Shown piece after piece: positions 1-11,452 of a stretch of DNA of 64,000 nucleotides; within the stretch, counting starts at the first letter, position 1; the number at the start of each line of letters is the position of its first letter. Made by a program: the position numbers and the translations under genes. The stretch is from positions 620,001 to 684,000 of the forward strand of contig CALSUC010000001.1 in the NCBI GenBank assembly GCA_943789445.1, read 5' to 3'. The notes under the pieces are model-generated. The model had not been told where the DNA came from and did no database searches. It saw nothing but the letters and a program-made list of their open reading frames with translations. The DNA is from UBA4575 sp002386945. Its GTDB lineage: Bacteria > Pseudomonadota > Gammaproteobacteria > UBA4575.

Positions 1-572
1 CTTTATTCCTACACCCTAAATTACATGCTGTGGTTATCGCGCTAGCGCCTAACGATAGCTATTTTGCAGGGCTTGAAATGGTCAGGCATGGCACCCAATT
101 AGAGCAGGTGGAGGGTGGCAACAGTCGTTCTCAATCAGTCCTTAATGCCTTACAGTTTTTGCAGGGCAAGGCTAAGCAAAATGACTTTGTCCTAGTGCAT
201 GATGCTGCCAGACCCTGTCTACGAGCATCAGAAATTGATGACCTAATAGCGGCCTGTGAAGACGAGGCCATAGGCGCTATTTTAGCGTTGCCAATGAATG
301 ACACGGTCAAGCGGGTGACAGATCATACGATTGTTGAGACTGTCGATCGTACTACGCTATGGCGTGCAGTCACCCCGCAGATGTTTCGCTTTGGTGTTCT
401 GTTCGATGCCTTAACTGAAGCACTAAAGGCCAATTATGAAATTACTGATGAAGCCAGTGCTGTAGAACGAGCCGGCCTGTCGGTGAATATCGTTGAAGCC
501 GATGCCAGTAACATTAAGATTACGCGGCAGCAGGATGTTAGCATTGCTGAATCTTTGCTGTCTTTGGAGTGA
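1..572 (+). CDS. ispD: 2-C-methyl-D-erythritol 4-phosphate cytidylyltransferase, 5'-truncated by window edge
   Basis: IspD couples CTP to methylerythritol 4-phosphate in the MEP isoprenoid pathway, in the cytosol. The reading frame is open from base 3, so the N-terminal CTP-binding loop lies outside the window and the GTG at 30 is not the true start. Visible family motifs are VLVHDAARPCL, the DTVKR stretch, TVDRTTLW, the TPQMF segment and the ITDEASAVE motif with its substrate-contacting residues. The stop codon lies just upstream of ispF, the usual ispDF pairing. Identity is secure; only the 5' end is missing. Confidence 0.96.
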   Translation, partial: LFLHPKLHAVVIALAPNDSYFAGLEMVRHGTQLEQVEGGNSRSQSVLNALQFLQGKAKQNDFVLVHDAARPCLRASEIDDLIAACEDEAIGAILALPMNDTVKRVTDHTIVETVDRTTLWRAVTPQMFRFGVLFDALTEALKANYEITDEASAVERAGLSVNIVEADASNIKITRQQDVSIAESLLSLE

Positions 573-577
573 TGGGA

Positions 578-1051
578 ATGCGAATAGGACAAGGGTTAGA
601 TGCCCACCGTTTTTGTGCTGGTGATCAGGTCGTCCTAGGTGGCGTGAGCATCCCACATGATCAAGCCTTAGAAGCACACTCTGATGGTGATGTGCTGCTG
701 CATGCGATCTGTGATGCCCTGTTAGGTGCTGCTGCATTAGGCGATATCGGCCGTCACTTCTCTGATCAAGATGCAGCCCATAAGAATCGTGATTCTAGAG
801 AGTTCCTACGTGAAGTCGCTGCTATGCTAGCCGCTGCTGGCTATGGCATCGGTAATATCGACGCGACCATTGTCGCGCAAAGACCCAAAATGAGCCCGCA
901 TACAGATTTAATGCGACAGAATATTAGTGCCGATCTCGGCATCGAAGTAGAGGCAGTCAATATTAAAGCGACCACCACTGAGCAGATGGGTTTCACCGGT
1001 CGTGAAGAAGGCATAGCCGCACTAGCTATCGCTTGTTTACAGTCCATCTAA
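578..1051 (+). CDS. ispF: 2-C-methyl-D-erythritol 2,4-cyclodiphosphate synthase
   Basis: IspF closes CDP-methylerythritol 2-phosphate to the cyclodiphosphate and releases CMP, two steps after IspD. The 157-residue length fits the family. The zinc-binding DAHRF motif near the N-terminus, HSDGDVLLHAICDALLGA and the C-terminal TTTEQMGFTGR motif are all present. GTG (569) and ATG (572) also lie in frame, but I choose ATG 578 because homologues begin with MRIG and a GGAG at 566-569 sits 8 nt upstream. It follows ispD by five bases and is probably cotranscribed with it. Confidence 0.97.
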   Translation: MRIGQGLDAHRFCAGDQVVLGGVSIPHDQALEAHSDGDVLLHAICDALLGAAALGDIGRHFSDQDAAHKNRDSREFLREVAAMLAAAGYGIGNIDATIVAQRPKMSPHTDLMRQNISADLGIEVEAVNIKATTTEQMGFTGREEGIAALAIACLQSI

Positions 1052-1055
1052 CGCG

Positions 1056-2981
1056 ATGTCAGTAGAAGAGTATTTCTCCCCAGAAGGGCGTCTGGCCGGT
1101 TCTGTTAATGGCTTTAAGCAAAGGCCACAGCAATTGGAGATGGCACGCGCTGTAGAAGAGGCAATCGACCATAATGGCACCCTAGTGGTTGAAGCCGGCA
1201 CCGGTGTTGGCAAGACCTTTGCGTATCTTATTCCCGCGATACTGTCGGCCCTCAAGGTTGTGGTCTCTACAGGCACTCGACACTTACAAGATCAATTATT
1301 CTATACCGATCTGCCGGCCTTACAAAAAGCCTTACCAGTCCCTGTCGATGCTGCCATTTTGAAAGGCCGTGCTAACTATCTCTGCCTTTACCGATTGAAA
1401 CAGGTACAGCAAACGACCGAAGAATCGGCGCGAGATTATCGCGATCTATTAGAGATTGGTGAGTGGTCCAAGCTCACACAAACCGGTGATATTGCAGAAG
1501 TAAATAAGGTCACCGAGCGCTCAATGCTCTGGTCTCAAGTGACCTCAACACGAGAGAATTGCCTGGGTGGTGATTGCCCAGACTTCAAGCAATGTCATGT
1601 CTTGAAGGCACGTAAACGCGCACAAGATGCCAATCTAGTGGTGATTAATCATCATCTCTTATGTGCTGACCTAGTGTTGAAGGATGAAGGTTTTGGTGAG
1701 TTATTACCGACCGCCGATGTCTTTGTGCTGGATGAAGCGCACCAACTTACAGATGTCTTACCAAACTTTTTTGGTAATGGCATGAGTAGTCGCCAATTGC
1801 ATGATTTGGTGACCGATTTAAGTAAAGAGAGTAAAGCCCTGACCGCAGATAACGGCGCGGTAGCGAAAACGTATTACGCTTTACTCGAACGTATGGAGCA
1901 GTTTTATGCCACCGTGGCAAAGTTTGCAGGTGAGCCCAAAGTACTATGGTCTAAGGTCTTAGATCAATCCAAGGTTGCCGATAGTTTTCAAGTCTTGCAA
2001 GAAAAGAGCCTCGAACTTGAGGAGCTGCTAATGAGTTATGCAGGCGATAGTCCGGGTCTGACGCAGTGCTACAAGCGACTGATGGCGATCAATGGCAACC
2101 TAGATGAATTCTCACAGATTAGTCGAAAATCAGTGCAATGGTTAGAGATTGGTCGTCGCGGCTTTCGTTTAGGCAGTGTGCCACTGGATGTCTCTGTGCC
2201 GTTCCAACGGGCGATCCAAGATTATGATTGCACTTGGATCTATACCTCGGCGACCTTGACTGCAAACAAAAGCTTCCAGCACTTCACACGTCAACTAGGC
2301 TTAGAAGATGCAGAATGTGTGTTTTGTGATAGTCCCTTTGATTACCCAAAGCAGGCGCGCTTATTTTTGCCACAGTTACCGATGCAACCTAATGATGAAG
2401 GCTATACCGATGCAGTGATTGCACTGAGTCGTCCTTTATTACAGGCCAGTGAAGGCAATGCTTTTATTCTGTTCACCAGTCATCGCGCCTTAAACCGTGC
2501 CGCCAGCCTGTTAAAGAATGACACCGAATTTGATGTCTTAGTGCAAGGTACGGCCGCTAAACGTGAATTACTGAAAGAGTTTCAATCACGCAAACGCAGT
2601 GTACTGCTGGGCACGCAAAGCTTTTGGGAAGGTGTTGATGTAAAAGGCGATGGTTTGTGTTTAGTGATTATTGATAAGTTACCCTTTATGTCGCCATCAG
2701 ACCCTTTAATACAAGCACGATCACGCGCCTTAGAAGAGGCAGGCGAGAACCCATTCACTAGTTTTCAAATCCCTCAAGCAATCTTGAATCTAAAGCAGGG
2801 CGTCGGTCGGTTGATTCGTGGTGAACGTGATCGCGGGGTTGTGGTATTAATGGACCCTCGGATTAAAACTAAAGGCTATGGTAAATCTTTTGTCAGTAGC
2901 CTGCCGGCGATGACGGTCTGTGACCAACCTGGCCCTGTGATCGAATTTCTTGAGACCATTCAACGTGAGCGGACACGATGA
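1056..2981 (+). CDS. yoaA: YoaA/DinG-family ATP-dependent DNA helicase
   Basis: This is a superfamily 2, XPD-like 5'-3' DNA helicase of 641 residues, close to the length of E. coli YoaA. Walker A (GTGVGKT, about 48-54) and DEAH (about 226-229) are intact. Four cysteines at about 110, 169, 174 and 180 have the spacing expected for an iron-sulphur cluster. C-terminal helicase motifs include LLGTQSFWEGVDVKGD and QGVGRLIRG. YoaA in E. coli binds the HolC clamp-loader subunit during repair of stalled replication; a holC gene lies in this window at 7070. Its 3' end overlaps tsaB by 4 bp. YoaA rather than DinG is inferred from length and cysteine layout. Confidence 0.88.
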   Translation: MSVEEYFSPEGRLAGSVNGFKQRPQQLEMARAVEEAIDHNGTLVVEAGTGVGKTFAYLIPAILSALKVVVSTGTRHLQDQLFYTDLPALQKALPVPVDAAILKGRANYLCLYRLKQVQQTTEESARDYRDLLEIGEWSKLTQTGDIAEVNKVTERSMLWSQVTSTRENCLGGDCPDFKQCHVLKARKRAQDANLVVINHHLLCADLVLKDEGFGELLPTADVFVLDEAHQLTDVLPNFFGNGMSSRQLHDLVTDLSKESKALTADNGAVAKTYYALLERMEQFYATVAKFAGEPKVLWSKVLDQSKVADSFQVLQEKSLELEELLMSYAGDSPGLTQCYKRLMAINGNLDEFSQISRKSVQWLEIGRRGFRLGSVPLDVSVPFQRAIQDYDCTWIYTSATLTANKSFQHFTRQLGLEDAECVFCDSPFDYPKQARLFLPQLPMQPNDEGYTDAVIALSRPLLQASEGNAFILFTSHRALNRAASLLKNDTEFDVLVQGTAAKRELLKEFQSRKRSVLLGTQSFWEGVDVKGDGLCLVIIDKLPFMSPSDPLIQARSRALEEAGENPFTSFQIPQAILNLKQGVGRLIRGERDRGVVVLMDPRIKTKGYGKSFVSSLPAMTVCDQPGPVIEFLETIQRERTR

Positions 2982-3676
2982 AACTATTAGCCATCGAGAC
3001 CTGTACTGAAGCCTGCTCAGCGGCCGTCTATGTCGACGGTGAGGTGGTGGAACGCTATCAAATTGCTGCTAGGCAACATAATGAATTGATCTTGCCGATG
3101 GCCGAGCAGGTGTTGGCTGAAGTGCAAATTAGCCTATCGCAATTAGATGGCCTAGCCTTTGGCTGTGGCCCCGGTGCCTTTACCGGCGTGCGTATCTGTG
3201 TCGCCGTTAGCCAAGGCATTGCCTTTGCCCATGATTTACCACTGTTGGGTATTTCGAGTTTGGTTAATCTGGCTGCTCAAGCACCAGCTACTGGCCAGGG
3301 TGAGCAGCAGGTGTTTGCTGCCATTGATGCGCGTATGGGTGAGATTTATTATGGTCATTACTTAGTGGCGCCGAATAGCGTACCGGTATTATCTGGCACA
3401 GAGCAGGTTGTTACTGCCGAGGCGCTTAATTTAGAACTAGCTAACTTTGATTATGGTATGGGTAGCGGCTGGCAGAGCTACGCTGAGCCATTGATGGCGA
3501 AAACGGCTATCAAGCCAGAGGCGATCGATGCTGATGCCTTACCACGCGCCTCTGTCACTGCACGCCTAGCTGTCATGCAATGGCAGGACGCTACTTTATT
3601 ACAGCCTGAGCAGGCGCAGCCAGTCTATCTACGCAATAATGTTGTGCATCAAAAGAAGACCACACCTAAATCATAA
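2978..3676 (+). CDS. tsaB: tRNA threonylcarbamoyladenosine biosynthesis protein TsaB
   Basis: TsaB is the scaffold of the TsaBDE complex that places the t6A modification next to the anticodon of ANN-decoding tRNAs. The 232-residue protein starts with the typical MKLLAIETCTEACSAAV strand and contains the ASKHA-fold segment GCGPGAFTGVRI. TsaB lacks the catalytic metal site of TsaD, as expected here. It overlaps the helicase upstream (ATGA) and its stop overlaps the start of the next gene (TAATG), so the three are probably translationally coupled. Confidence 0.95.
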   Translation: MKLLAIETCTEACSAAVYVDGEVVERYQIAARQHNELILPMAEQVLAEVQISLSQLDGLAFGCGPGAFTGVRICVAVSQGIAFAHDLPLLGISSLVNLAAQAPATGQGEQQVFAAIDARMGEIYYGHYLVAPNSVPVLSGTEQVVTAEALNLELANFDYGMGSGWQSYAEPLMAKTAIKPEAIDADALPRASVTARLAVMQWQDATLLQPEQAQPVYLRNNVVHQKKTTPKS

Positions 3677-4092
3677 TGCAGCCATTTCACTTAGCCTTCC
3701 CAGTCAAGAATATCGCCGCTACGAGGACGTTTTATATCCAGATGCTGCGTTGTAAAGTAGGTCGTGAAGACCTGCGTTGGATAGATTTTGATTTCTTTGG
3801 CCACCAGATTAGTGCGCATCTGGATGAATCCTTAGAAAACCCATGTGCACGTAATGCAGTCGATGAAAAGGCCGTGCCATCACGTCACTTTGGGATGGTC
3901 CTACTGTGGGATCAATGGGATGAACTGCTGGCACATCTTAAGCAACAGGGGATGACATTCAGCATCCAGCCCTATACTCGTTTTGCTGGGGAAGTCGGCG
4001 AACAGCGCACCTTTTTTATTCAAGACCCTAGCGATAATTTTTTAGAGTTTAAATGCTTCCGTGAAGAGCAAAGGGTCTTTGCTAATAAATAA
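3676..4092 (+). CDS. VOC-family (glyoxalase/bleomycin-resistance fold) protein
   Basis: A 138-residue, single-domain vicinal oxygen chelate protein. It opens with a beta strand carrying His5 (FHLAFPV), has a second metal-candidate His in SRHFGMVL, and ends with DPSDNFLEFKCF, where the Glu is the usual third ligand. The family includes glyoxalases, dioxygenases and resistance proteins, and the substrate cannot be read from sequence. Its start overlaps the tsaB stop. A possible weak terminator follows at 4091-4116. Confidence 0.85.
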   Translation: MQPFHLAFPVKNIAATRTFYIQMLRCKVGREDLRWIDFDFFGHQISAHLDESLENPCARNAVDEKAVPSRHFGMVLLWDQWDELLAHLKQQGMTFSIQPYTRFAGEVGEQRTFFIQDPSDNFLEFKCFREEQRVFANK

Positions 4093-4116
4093 AGTAGGCA
4101 AAATCTAAGCTACTTT
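4091..4116. terminator. weak hairpin between convergent genes
   Basis: Seven-base arms AAAGTAG (4091-4097) and CTACTTT (4110-4116) flank a 12-nt loop and end in a short T run. The left arm overlaps the last codons of the VOC gene by two bases. It lies between the convergent VOC gene and valS, so it may stop transcription from the left. The stem is AT-rich and the T run is short. Confidence 0.35.
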
Positions 4117-4125
4117 TAAAAGCTC

Positions 4126-6885
<2,760 letters not shown>

Positions 6886-6955
6886 AGTGTTTTTGTAATC
6901 CTAAACGCTTGTTTTGATTGTGTGGCTGCGGCCAGAGGCCGATATATTGCTTATT

Positions 6956-7003
6956 TTATAGAGAATTTTTCTGTATTACAGATCGCCAGGAAATCCTCTA
7001 TAA
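6956..7003 (-). promoter_or_regulatory. inverted repeat in the valS leader
   Basis: Eight-base perfect arms TTATAGAG (6956-6963) and CTCTATAA (6996-7003) bracket a 32-nt spacer that itself holds a short CTGT/ACAG pair. It lies in the 184-bp gap between holC and valS, upstream of valS on the minus strand. It could be a transcript hairpin or an operator; I see no long T run that would make it a terminator. Confidence 0.3.
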
Positions 7004-7069
7004 CCAGTCTGCTTAGTTTAGCATTGTTGCGCAGTTTGTAGGGCATGACTTGAGCCCAGGCCTGCTCAT

Positions 7070-7492
7070 TTAACTGACCGCGTGATGCTTAGGTCGGTGC
7101 CCTTGTTGGCTGTAGTGACGAAAACGCTCACGACCCGCGTGCTTAATCTCACTGACGGCGCTGACCACCTCGATCAGACGATCATAATCTGCATAATCAG
7201 GACTGGTGTCTAAGCCCAGATTAATCATGATTTCACGATGTTTCGGTGGTGCCGTGTGATTGACGATAACGGCACAGGGTTGTGCCGTATCTTCTTCCCG
7301 TTGATGTGGGATAAAACTTTGGTCGCGAAACACCCAGAGCAACTCATCTAATCGATCCGTCATGGCTTCATCTGCACTGCGAATATAGACCTGCATACCC
7401 AAGGTATAGGCCTTTTCTACTAATCTACAGGCGTAGCGTAGATGGCTATCTGCGGCATTATCCTGCAGCACATAAAAGTCAATCTGTGGCAT
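7070..7492 (-). CDS. holC: DNA polymerase III subunit chi
   Basis: HolC (chi) is part of the clamp loader and links it to single-stranded DNA-binding protein; in E. coli it also binds YoaA. The 140-residue protein has the family pattern: MPQIDFYVL start, an ACRLVEKAYTLGMQVYI helix-strand, DELLWVFRDQSFIPH, and AVIVNHTAPP followed by a C-terminal HxAGRERFRHYSQQGH segment. It sits between pepA (30 bp upstream) and valS, the conserved pepA-holC-valS order of gammaproteobacteria. Confidence 0.93.
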   Translation of the reverse strand: MPQIDFYVLQDNAADSHLRYACRLVEKAYTLGMQVYIRSADEAMTDRLDELLWVFRDQSFIPHQREEDTAQPCAVIVNHTAPPKHREIMINLGLDTSPDYADYDRLIEVVSAVSEIKHAGRERFRHYSQQGHRPKHHAVS

Positions 7493-7522
7493 TTCGTTTT
7501 TATCGATAGTGCTTAGTTAGGC

Positions 7523-9013
7523 TTAGGCCTGTTTGGCTCGACGTAAGAGGTACTCGGTGAGCAGAGGCACTGGTCTTGCAGTAGCACCTTTGTTTTTACC
7601 CATATTCCAAGCAACGCCAGCGATATCTAAATGCGCCCATTGGTAATCTCTAGCAAAGCGCTCAAGGAAGCAGCCAGCAGTAATCGATCCAGCCCAACGG
7701 CCACCAATATTTGCCATGTCAGCAAAATTACTGTCTAGACTAGACTGGTATTCATCCCAAATTGGTAGACGCCAAGCACGGTCAGCACTGGCCTGTCCTG
7801 ATGCGAGTAGATCTTCACTTAGCTGGTCTGAGTTTGACATCAGGCCACAGGCCTCAAAGCCAAGGGCAACGAGGCAAGCACCGGTTAGAGTAGCCATATC
7901 GATAACCACATCGGGCTTATAACGTGCGGCATAGGTGAGGGCGTCACAGAGGACTAAGCGGCCTTCTGCATCGGTGTTCAGGATTTCAATGGTCTGTCCA
8001 GACATCGAGGTAACAACATCCCCCGGCTTAGTGGCTTTACTACCCGGCATGTTTTCTGCGGCGGCGACAATGCCGACTACATTGATAGGTAGATCAAGTT
8101 CAGCCAGTGTTTGCATCAAGCCTAATACGGTAGCAGCACCACACATATCAAACTTCATCTCGTCCATACCGGCACCTGGCTTTAATGAGATGCCACCGGT
8201 GTCAAAGGTAATGCCTTTGCCAATGAGTACGATTGGTTTCTTACTGGCTGCCGCACCTTTATATTGCATGGCGATTAGCTTTGCTTCCTCGGCGCTGCCG
8301 GCAGAAACAGAGAGTAGTGAACCCATGCCTAGCTTTTTCATTTCGGCTTCGCCTAAGACCTGCACAGATAGACGTTTATTGCCTTTTTTAATGGCTTTTG
8401 CTTCATTTGCAAGATGTGTTGGTGTGCAAATATTGGCTGGTAGATCACTCAGATTCTTGGTTATCGCCATACCTGAAGCGATGGCCTTACCCTGTGCGCA
8501 ACCGGTTTGTATTTGGCGCGAAGTTGCACTATTGGAGCAATGTAAGGTGATGCGCTTTAACTTATGTGCTGGCTTTTCCTTGGAAAAGGTTTCGCTGTAC
8601 TGATACAGGCTATCGTTGAAGGTCATGCTCTGTAGTCGTGCTATGGCACGTGGGCTACTGTCGTCAACGTTCAAGCTCATCAACAGGCTGAGTGCATTGT
8701 TGGCACTAGTGGCATGTACTGCCTTAGCAACCGATTGCATTAGGCTTCTGAAAGCGATGATGGAGAGTGTTTTTTCCTTGCCTACTTGCACCAACAACAC
8801 GCGTTTATGATTGCTCGCCTTAGGCATGAATAGACTCAGTGTGGCGCCTCGCTTACTCGCCAGATCACCAGCCTTAACCGCTTGGCTTAAATGACCTTGG
8901 TAGAGCTCATCTAAGATTTTTGCCTCTGCACTGAGACGGGTGGCATGGACGGCAACGATTGCACAGGCGGTTTTTTCCTGGGCTATTGGACTGCGGCTTA
9001 CACTGAACTGCAT
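7523..9013 (-). CDS. pepA: Cytosol (leucyl) aminopeptidase
   Basis: PepA is a hexameric M17 dimetal aminopeptidase; in E. coli it also binds DNA in Xer recombination at cer and in carAB control. The 496-residue length is typical. The M17 signature NTDAEGRLVLCDAL, the metal ligands in GKGITFDTGG and KFDMCGAA, and the catalytic Lys and Arg are visible. It starts at ATG 9013, preceded by TAGGAGTAT on the minus strand. xerD lies divergently about 0.7 kb away. Confidence 0.97.
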   Translation of the reverse strand: MQFSVSRSPIAQEKTACAIVAVHATRLSAEAKILDELYQGHLSQAVKAGDLASKRGATLSLFMPKASNHKRVLLVQVGKEKTLSIIAFRSLMQSVAKAVHATSANNALSLLMSLNVDDSSPRAIARLQSMTFNDSLYQYSETFSKEKPAHKLKRITLHCSNSATSRQIQTGCAQGKAIASGMAITKNLSDLPANICTPTHLANEAKAIKKGNKRLSVQVLGEAEMKKLGMGSLLSVSAGSAEEAKLIAMQYKGAAASKKPIVLIGKGITFDTGGISLKPGAGMDEMKFDMCGAATVLGLMQTLAELDLPINVVGIVAAAENMPGSKATKPGDVVTSMSGQTIEILNTDAEGRLVLCDALTYAARYKPDVVIDMATLTGACLVALGFEACGLMSNSDQLSEDLLASGQASADRAWRLPIWDEYQSSLDSNFADMANIGGRWAGSITAGCFLERFARDYQWAHLDIAGVAWNMGKNKGATARPVPLLTEYLLRRAKQA

Positions 9014-9130
9014 CTCTATACTCCTAATTTTTAAGGGTCACTTTAGTTGAAAATATAGCATGATCGGCAGGCTAGTAGCGGTGTGCTACAGCCTATATTG
9101 ATTCTATGTTGTTATTGTAATGATTGGGAT

Positions 9131-9556
9131 TTAATCACGCCGAATGTATGTGTTTGATAATAAGTCATTCCACGCCAAGCGCTCTTTATTGGTATAACAC
9201 CAAAGAAAGCCGATGCCAGCGCTAAGCCAGCAGAGACAGGAGCCGATGAAACGTAAGCCGGACTGTTTCCAATTGACCGCTTGACCCTCGCTGGTAACTA
9301 GACGCAAACGCCAGGTCTTTAGGCCTAATGTTTGGCCACCATGTGTCCAACACCAAGCAAAGAAGACAAAACTAATCGCATAGACATAAGCGATAAATAG
9401 CGCGTAGTAAGGGTGTTCAGAGTTCATGCTAGTCGGTACAACGACCAAGACGGCAGCAAAGAATAAAACAGGGATAAGCAGGATGCCGTCATAAAACATG
9501 CAGGCAAAGCGCTTGGTGAGGCCTACGGGTTTCATTTGAAGGTCTTGATCGGTCAT
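9131..9556 (-). CDS. RDD-family integral membrane protein
   Basis: A 141-residue inner-membrane protein. The name-giving RDD pattern appears near the N-terminus as KRFACMFYDGILLIPVLFF, with Arg then Asp before the first membrane segment. A second hydrophobic segment follows (YALFIAYVYAISFVFFAW), then TLGLKTWRLRLV and a third segment near the C-terminus. I use ATG 9556 (MTDQD start); an upstream TTG at 9598 would add 14 residues. Function of this subgroup is not known. It precedes pepA in the same direction. Confidence 0.85.
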   Translation of the reverse strand: MTDQDLQMKPVGLTKRFACMFYDGILLIPVLFFAAVLVVVPTSMNSEHPYYALFIAYVYAISFVFFAWCWTHGGQTLGLKTWRLRLVTSEGQAVNWKQSGLRFIGSCLCWLSAGIGFLWCYTNKERLAWNDLLSNTYIRRD

Positions 9557-9692
9557 GGTTTTCTCGTCATTTTTGTTATGCGATGGCTGAAAATTCAATT
9601 CATGCTGAGCTTACTCTACAATGTGACATTGCTAGAGCAAAACTAATTGGGCGCTAGTATAACGTGCTGTTACCCAATCTGGGGATGCTAAA

Positions 9693-10640
9693 ATGGCAGC
9701 GTGTACAGATGGAACCCTTATGGCAGAAAACGAAGAACATAGAGAGAGTGAAAATGGGCAGGTCTTAGAGGCCTTCATTGATCATCTATGGATTGAGTAT
9801 GGGCTGAGTAAAAACACCCTACAGGCCTATCGTGCCGATTTAGTCCAGCTTGATGTCTGGCTCAGTCACTCGGGCAGCCACCTGCTTAAGGCGCAGCGAC
9901 ATGATCTATTGGGTTTTCTTTCACACAAGGTATCACAAGGCATTAAGGCCAGTTCTGCGGCCAGGCTGTTAAGTAGTATTCGACGTTTTTATCGGTTTCA
10001 AGTGCGTCTTCATAGTCTCAAGGTAGATCCTAGTGCTGAAATTGAATTCCCTAAAAGTGCACGACATCTACCCGAGGTACTCACGGAGGAGGATGTTGAG
10101 CAGCTATTGCTAGCCCCTGATCTTGAAACCGCTGCTGGTTTGCGTGATCGTGCAATGTTAGAGCTGTTGTATGCCTGTGGTCTAAGGGTGTCTGAATTAG
10201 TCGGACTATTGCTGCAGCAGGTCAACTTACGTACCGGTGTAATTCGTGTCTTGGGTAAGGGCAGTAAAGAACGTCTGATCCCCTTTGGAGAAGAGGCGGG
10301 TGATTGGATCGAGCGCTATCTGCAAGAAGCACGGCCAGAACTATTAAAAGGTAGTACAGAGAGCCCCGCTCTGTTTATCAGCAATCGAAAAACTGCGATG
10401 ACACGACAGACTTTTTGGCATTTGATTAAACGCCATGCTGCCGGTGCCGGTATCGAGAAATCGTTAAGCCCACATACCCTGCGTCACGCCTTTGCTACAC
10501 ATCTATTGAACCATGGTGCCGATCTGCGTGTCGTACAGCTATTATTGGGGCATAGCGATCTTTCGACAACGCAGGTGTACACTCATATCGCCAGAGCGCG
10601 ATTGCAGGCACTGCATAAACAGCATCATCCGCGTGGCTGA
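9693..10640 (+). CDS. xerD: Tyrosine recombinase XerD
   Basis: XerD works with XerC at dif to resolve chromosome dimers, under FtsK control. This 315-residue protein has the N-terminal SAM-like core-binding domain (about 25-110) and the catalytic domain with all key residues: Arg in CGLRVSELVGL, HTLRHAFATH, LLGHSDLSTTQ and the Tyr nucleophile in VYTHI. ATG 9693 follows a GGGG run; ATG 9720 is an alternative start and would trim 9 residues. It lies directly upstream of dsbC, an order common in gammaproteobacteria, which supports XerD over XerC. Confidence 0.92.
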   Translation: MAACTDGTLMAENEEHRESENGQVLEAFIDHLWIEYGLSKNTLQAYRADLVQLDVWLSHSGSHLLKAQRHDLLGFLSHKVSQGIKASSAARLLSSIRRFYRFQVRLHSLKVDPSAEIEFPKSARHLPEVLTEEDVEQLLLAPDLETAAGLRDRAMLELLYACGLRVSELVGLLLQQVNLRTGVIRVLGKGSKERLIPFGEEAGDWIERYLQEARPELLKGSTESPALFISNRKTAMTRQTFWHLIKRHAAGAGIEKSLSPHTLRHAFATHLLNHGADLRVVQLLLGHSDLSTTQVYTHIARARLQALHKQHHPRG

Positions 10641-10692
10641 ATACAGTATGCTTCGACTGATTTTTTGATTTCACACTAAGACGAGTATTGAT

Positions 10693-11415
10693 ATGTTTCG
10701 ACGTTTATCCCTAATGCTGTGTTTAGCAGCGTTATCATTCAGTACGCTTGCCGATCCCGCGAGCGATATTCAGCGTCTGCGCGCTAAGCTGCTTGAAGGC
10801 TTTCCAGCCTATAGCCCAGACTCTATTACACCAGCACCTATGACCGGCTGGTATCAAGCTTTATACGGCACGCAAGTGATCTATATATCGGTTGATGGCC
10901 GTTATCTGATACAGGGTGTGGTAATGGATATGCATGATGGCAAGCGTAACTTGACCGCACTGGCGACTAATCAGGCCAGACAAAATTATATGCAAGAAGT
11001 AAATACGCAAACGCCGCTGCGTTTTGGTGCTGAAAAACCACGACATGCAGTGACTGTCTTTACCGATATTAATTGCACCTATTGCCGTAAATTACACAAT
11101 CAGATGGATGGCTATGCGAGTTACGGTATTGCTGTCAATTACTTGATGTTTCCGCGTAAAGGTTTAGATAGCGACGGTTATCGAAAGGCGGTCGCCGTGT
11201 GGTGTAGTGCAGATCGCGAACAGGCACTGACTGAAGCCAAGCTAGGCAAAGAGATAGAGGCCAAAGACTGTGCTAATCCAGTGGCTGAGCATTATGCATT
11301 GGGTCAGAAGATGGGGGTTAGTGGAACCCCTGCAATCCTGCTTGAAGATGGTACCTTGATTCCTGGCTTTGTCCCGCCAGCAGAGTTGGCGCAGCAACTA
11401 GACGCTGTGCGTTAA
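10693..11415 (+). CDS. dsbC: Thiol:disulfide interchange protein DsbC
   Basis: DsbC is a periplasmic dimeric disulfide isomerase kept reduced by DsbD. A signal peptide (about 1-20, ending SFSTLA) precedes the dimerization domain (about 21-85). The thioredoxin domain carries the CTYC active site at about 128-131 and the cis-Pro loop GVSGTPAILLEDG. Length (240) matches the family. Two further cysteines, WCSADR and KDCANP, match the structural disulfide of DsbC. It sits 52 bp after xerD. Confidence 0.95.
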   Translation: MFRRLSLMLCLAALSFSTLADPASDIQRLRAKLLEGFPAYSPDSITPAPMTGWYQALYGTQVIYISVDGRYLIQGVVMDMHDGKRNLTALATNQARQNYMQEVNTQTPLRFGAEKPRHAVTVFTDINCTYCRKLHNQMDGYASYGIAVNYLMFPRKGLDSDGYRKAVAVWCSADREQALTEAKLGKEIEAKDCANPVAEHYALGQKMGVSGTPAILLEDGTLIPGFVPPAELAQQLDAVR

Positions 11416-11452
11416 GCCTAGATTCTTGGCTTTATATACCTGTTCTTAATCT

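Noticed and set aside
7935..8603. A long frame opposite pepA
   Set aside because: It is antisense to an intact, strongly conserved pepA and has no recognisable protein features.
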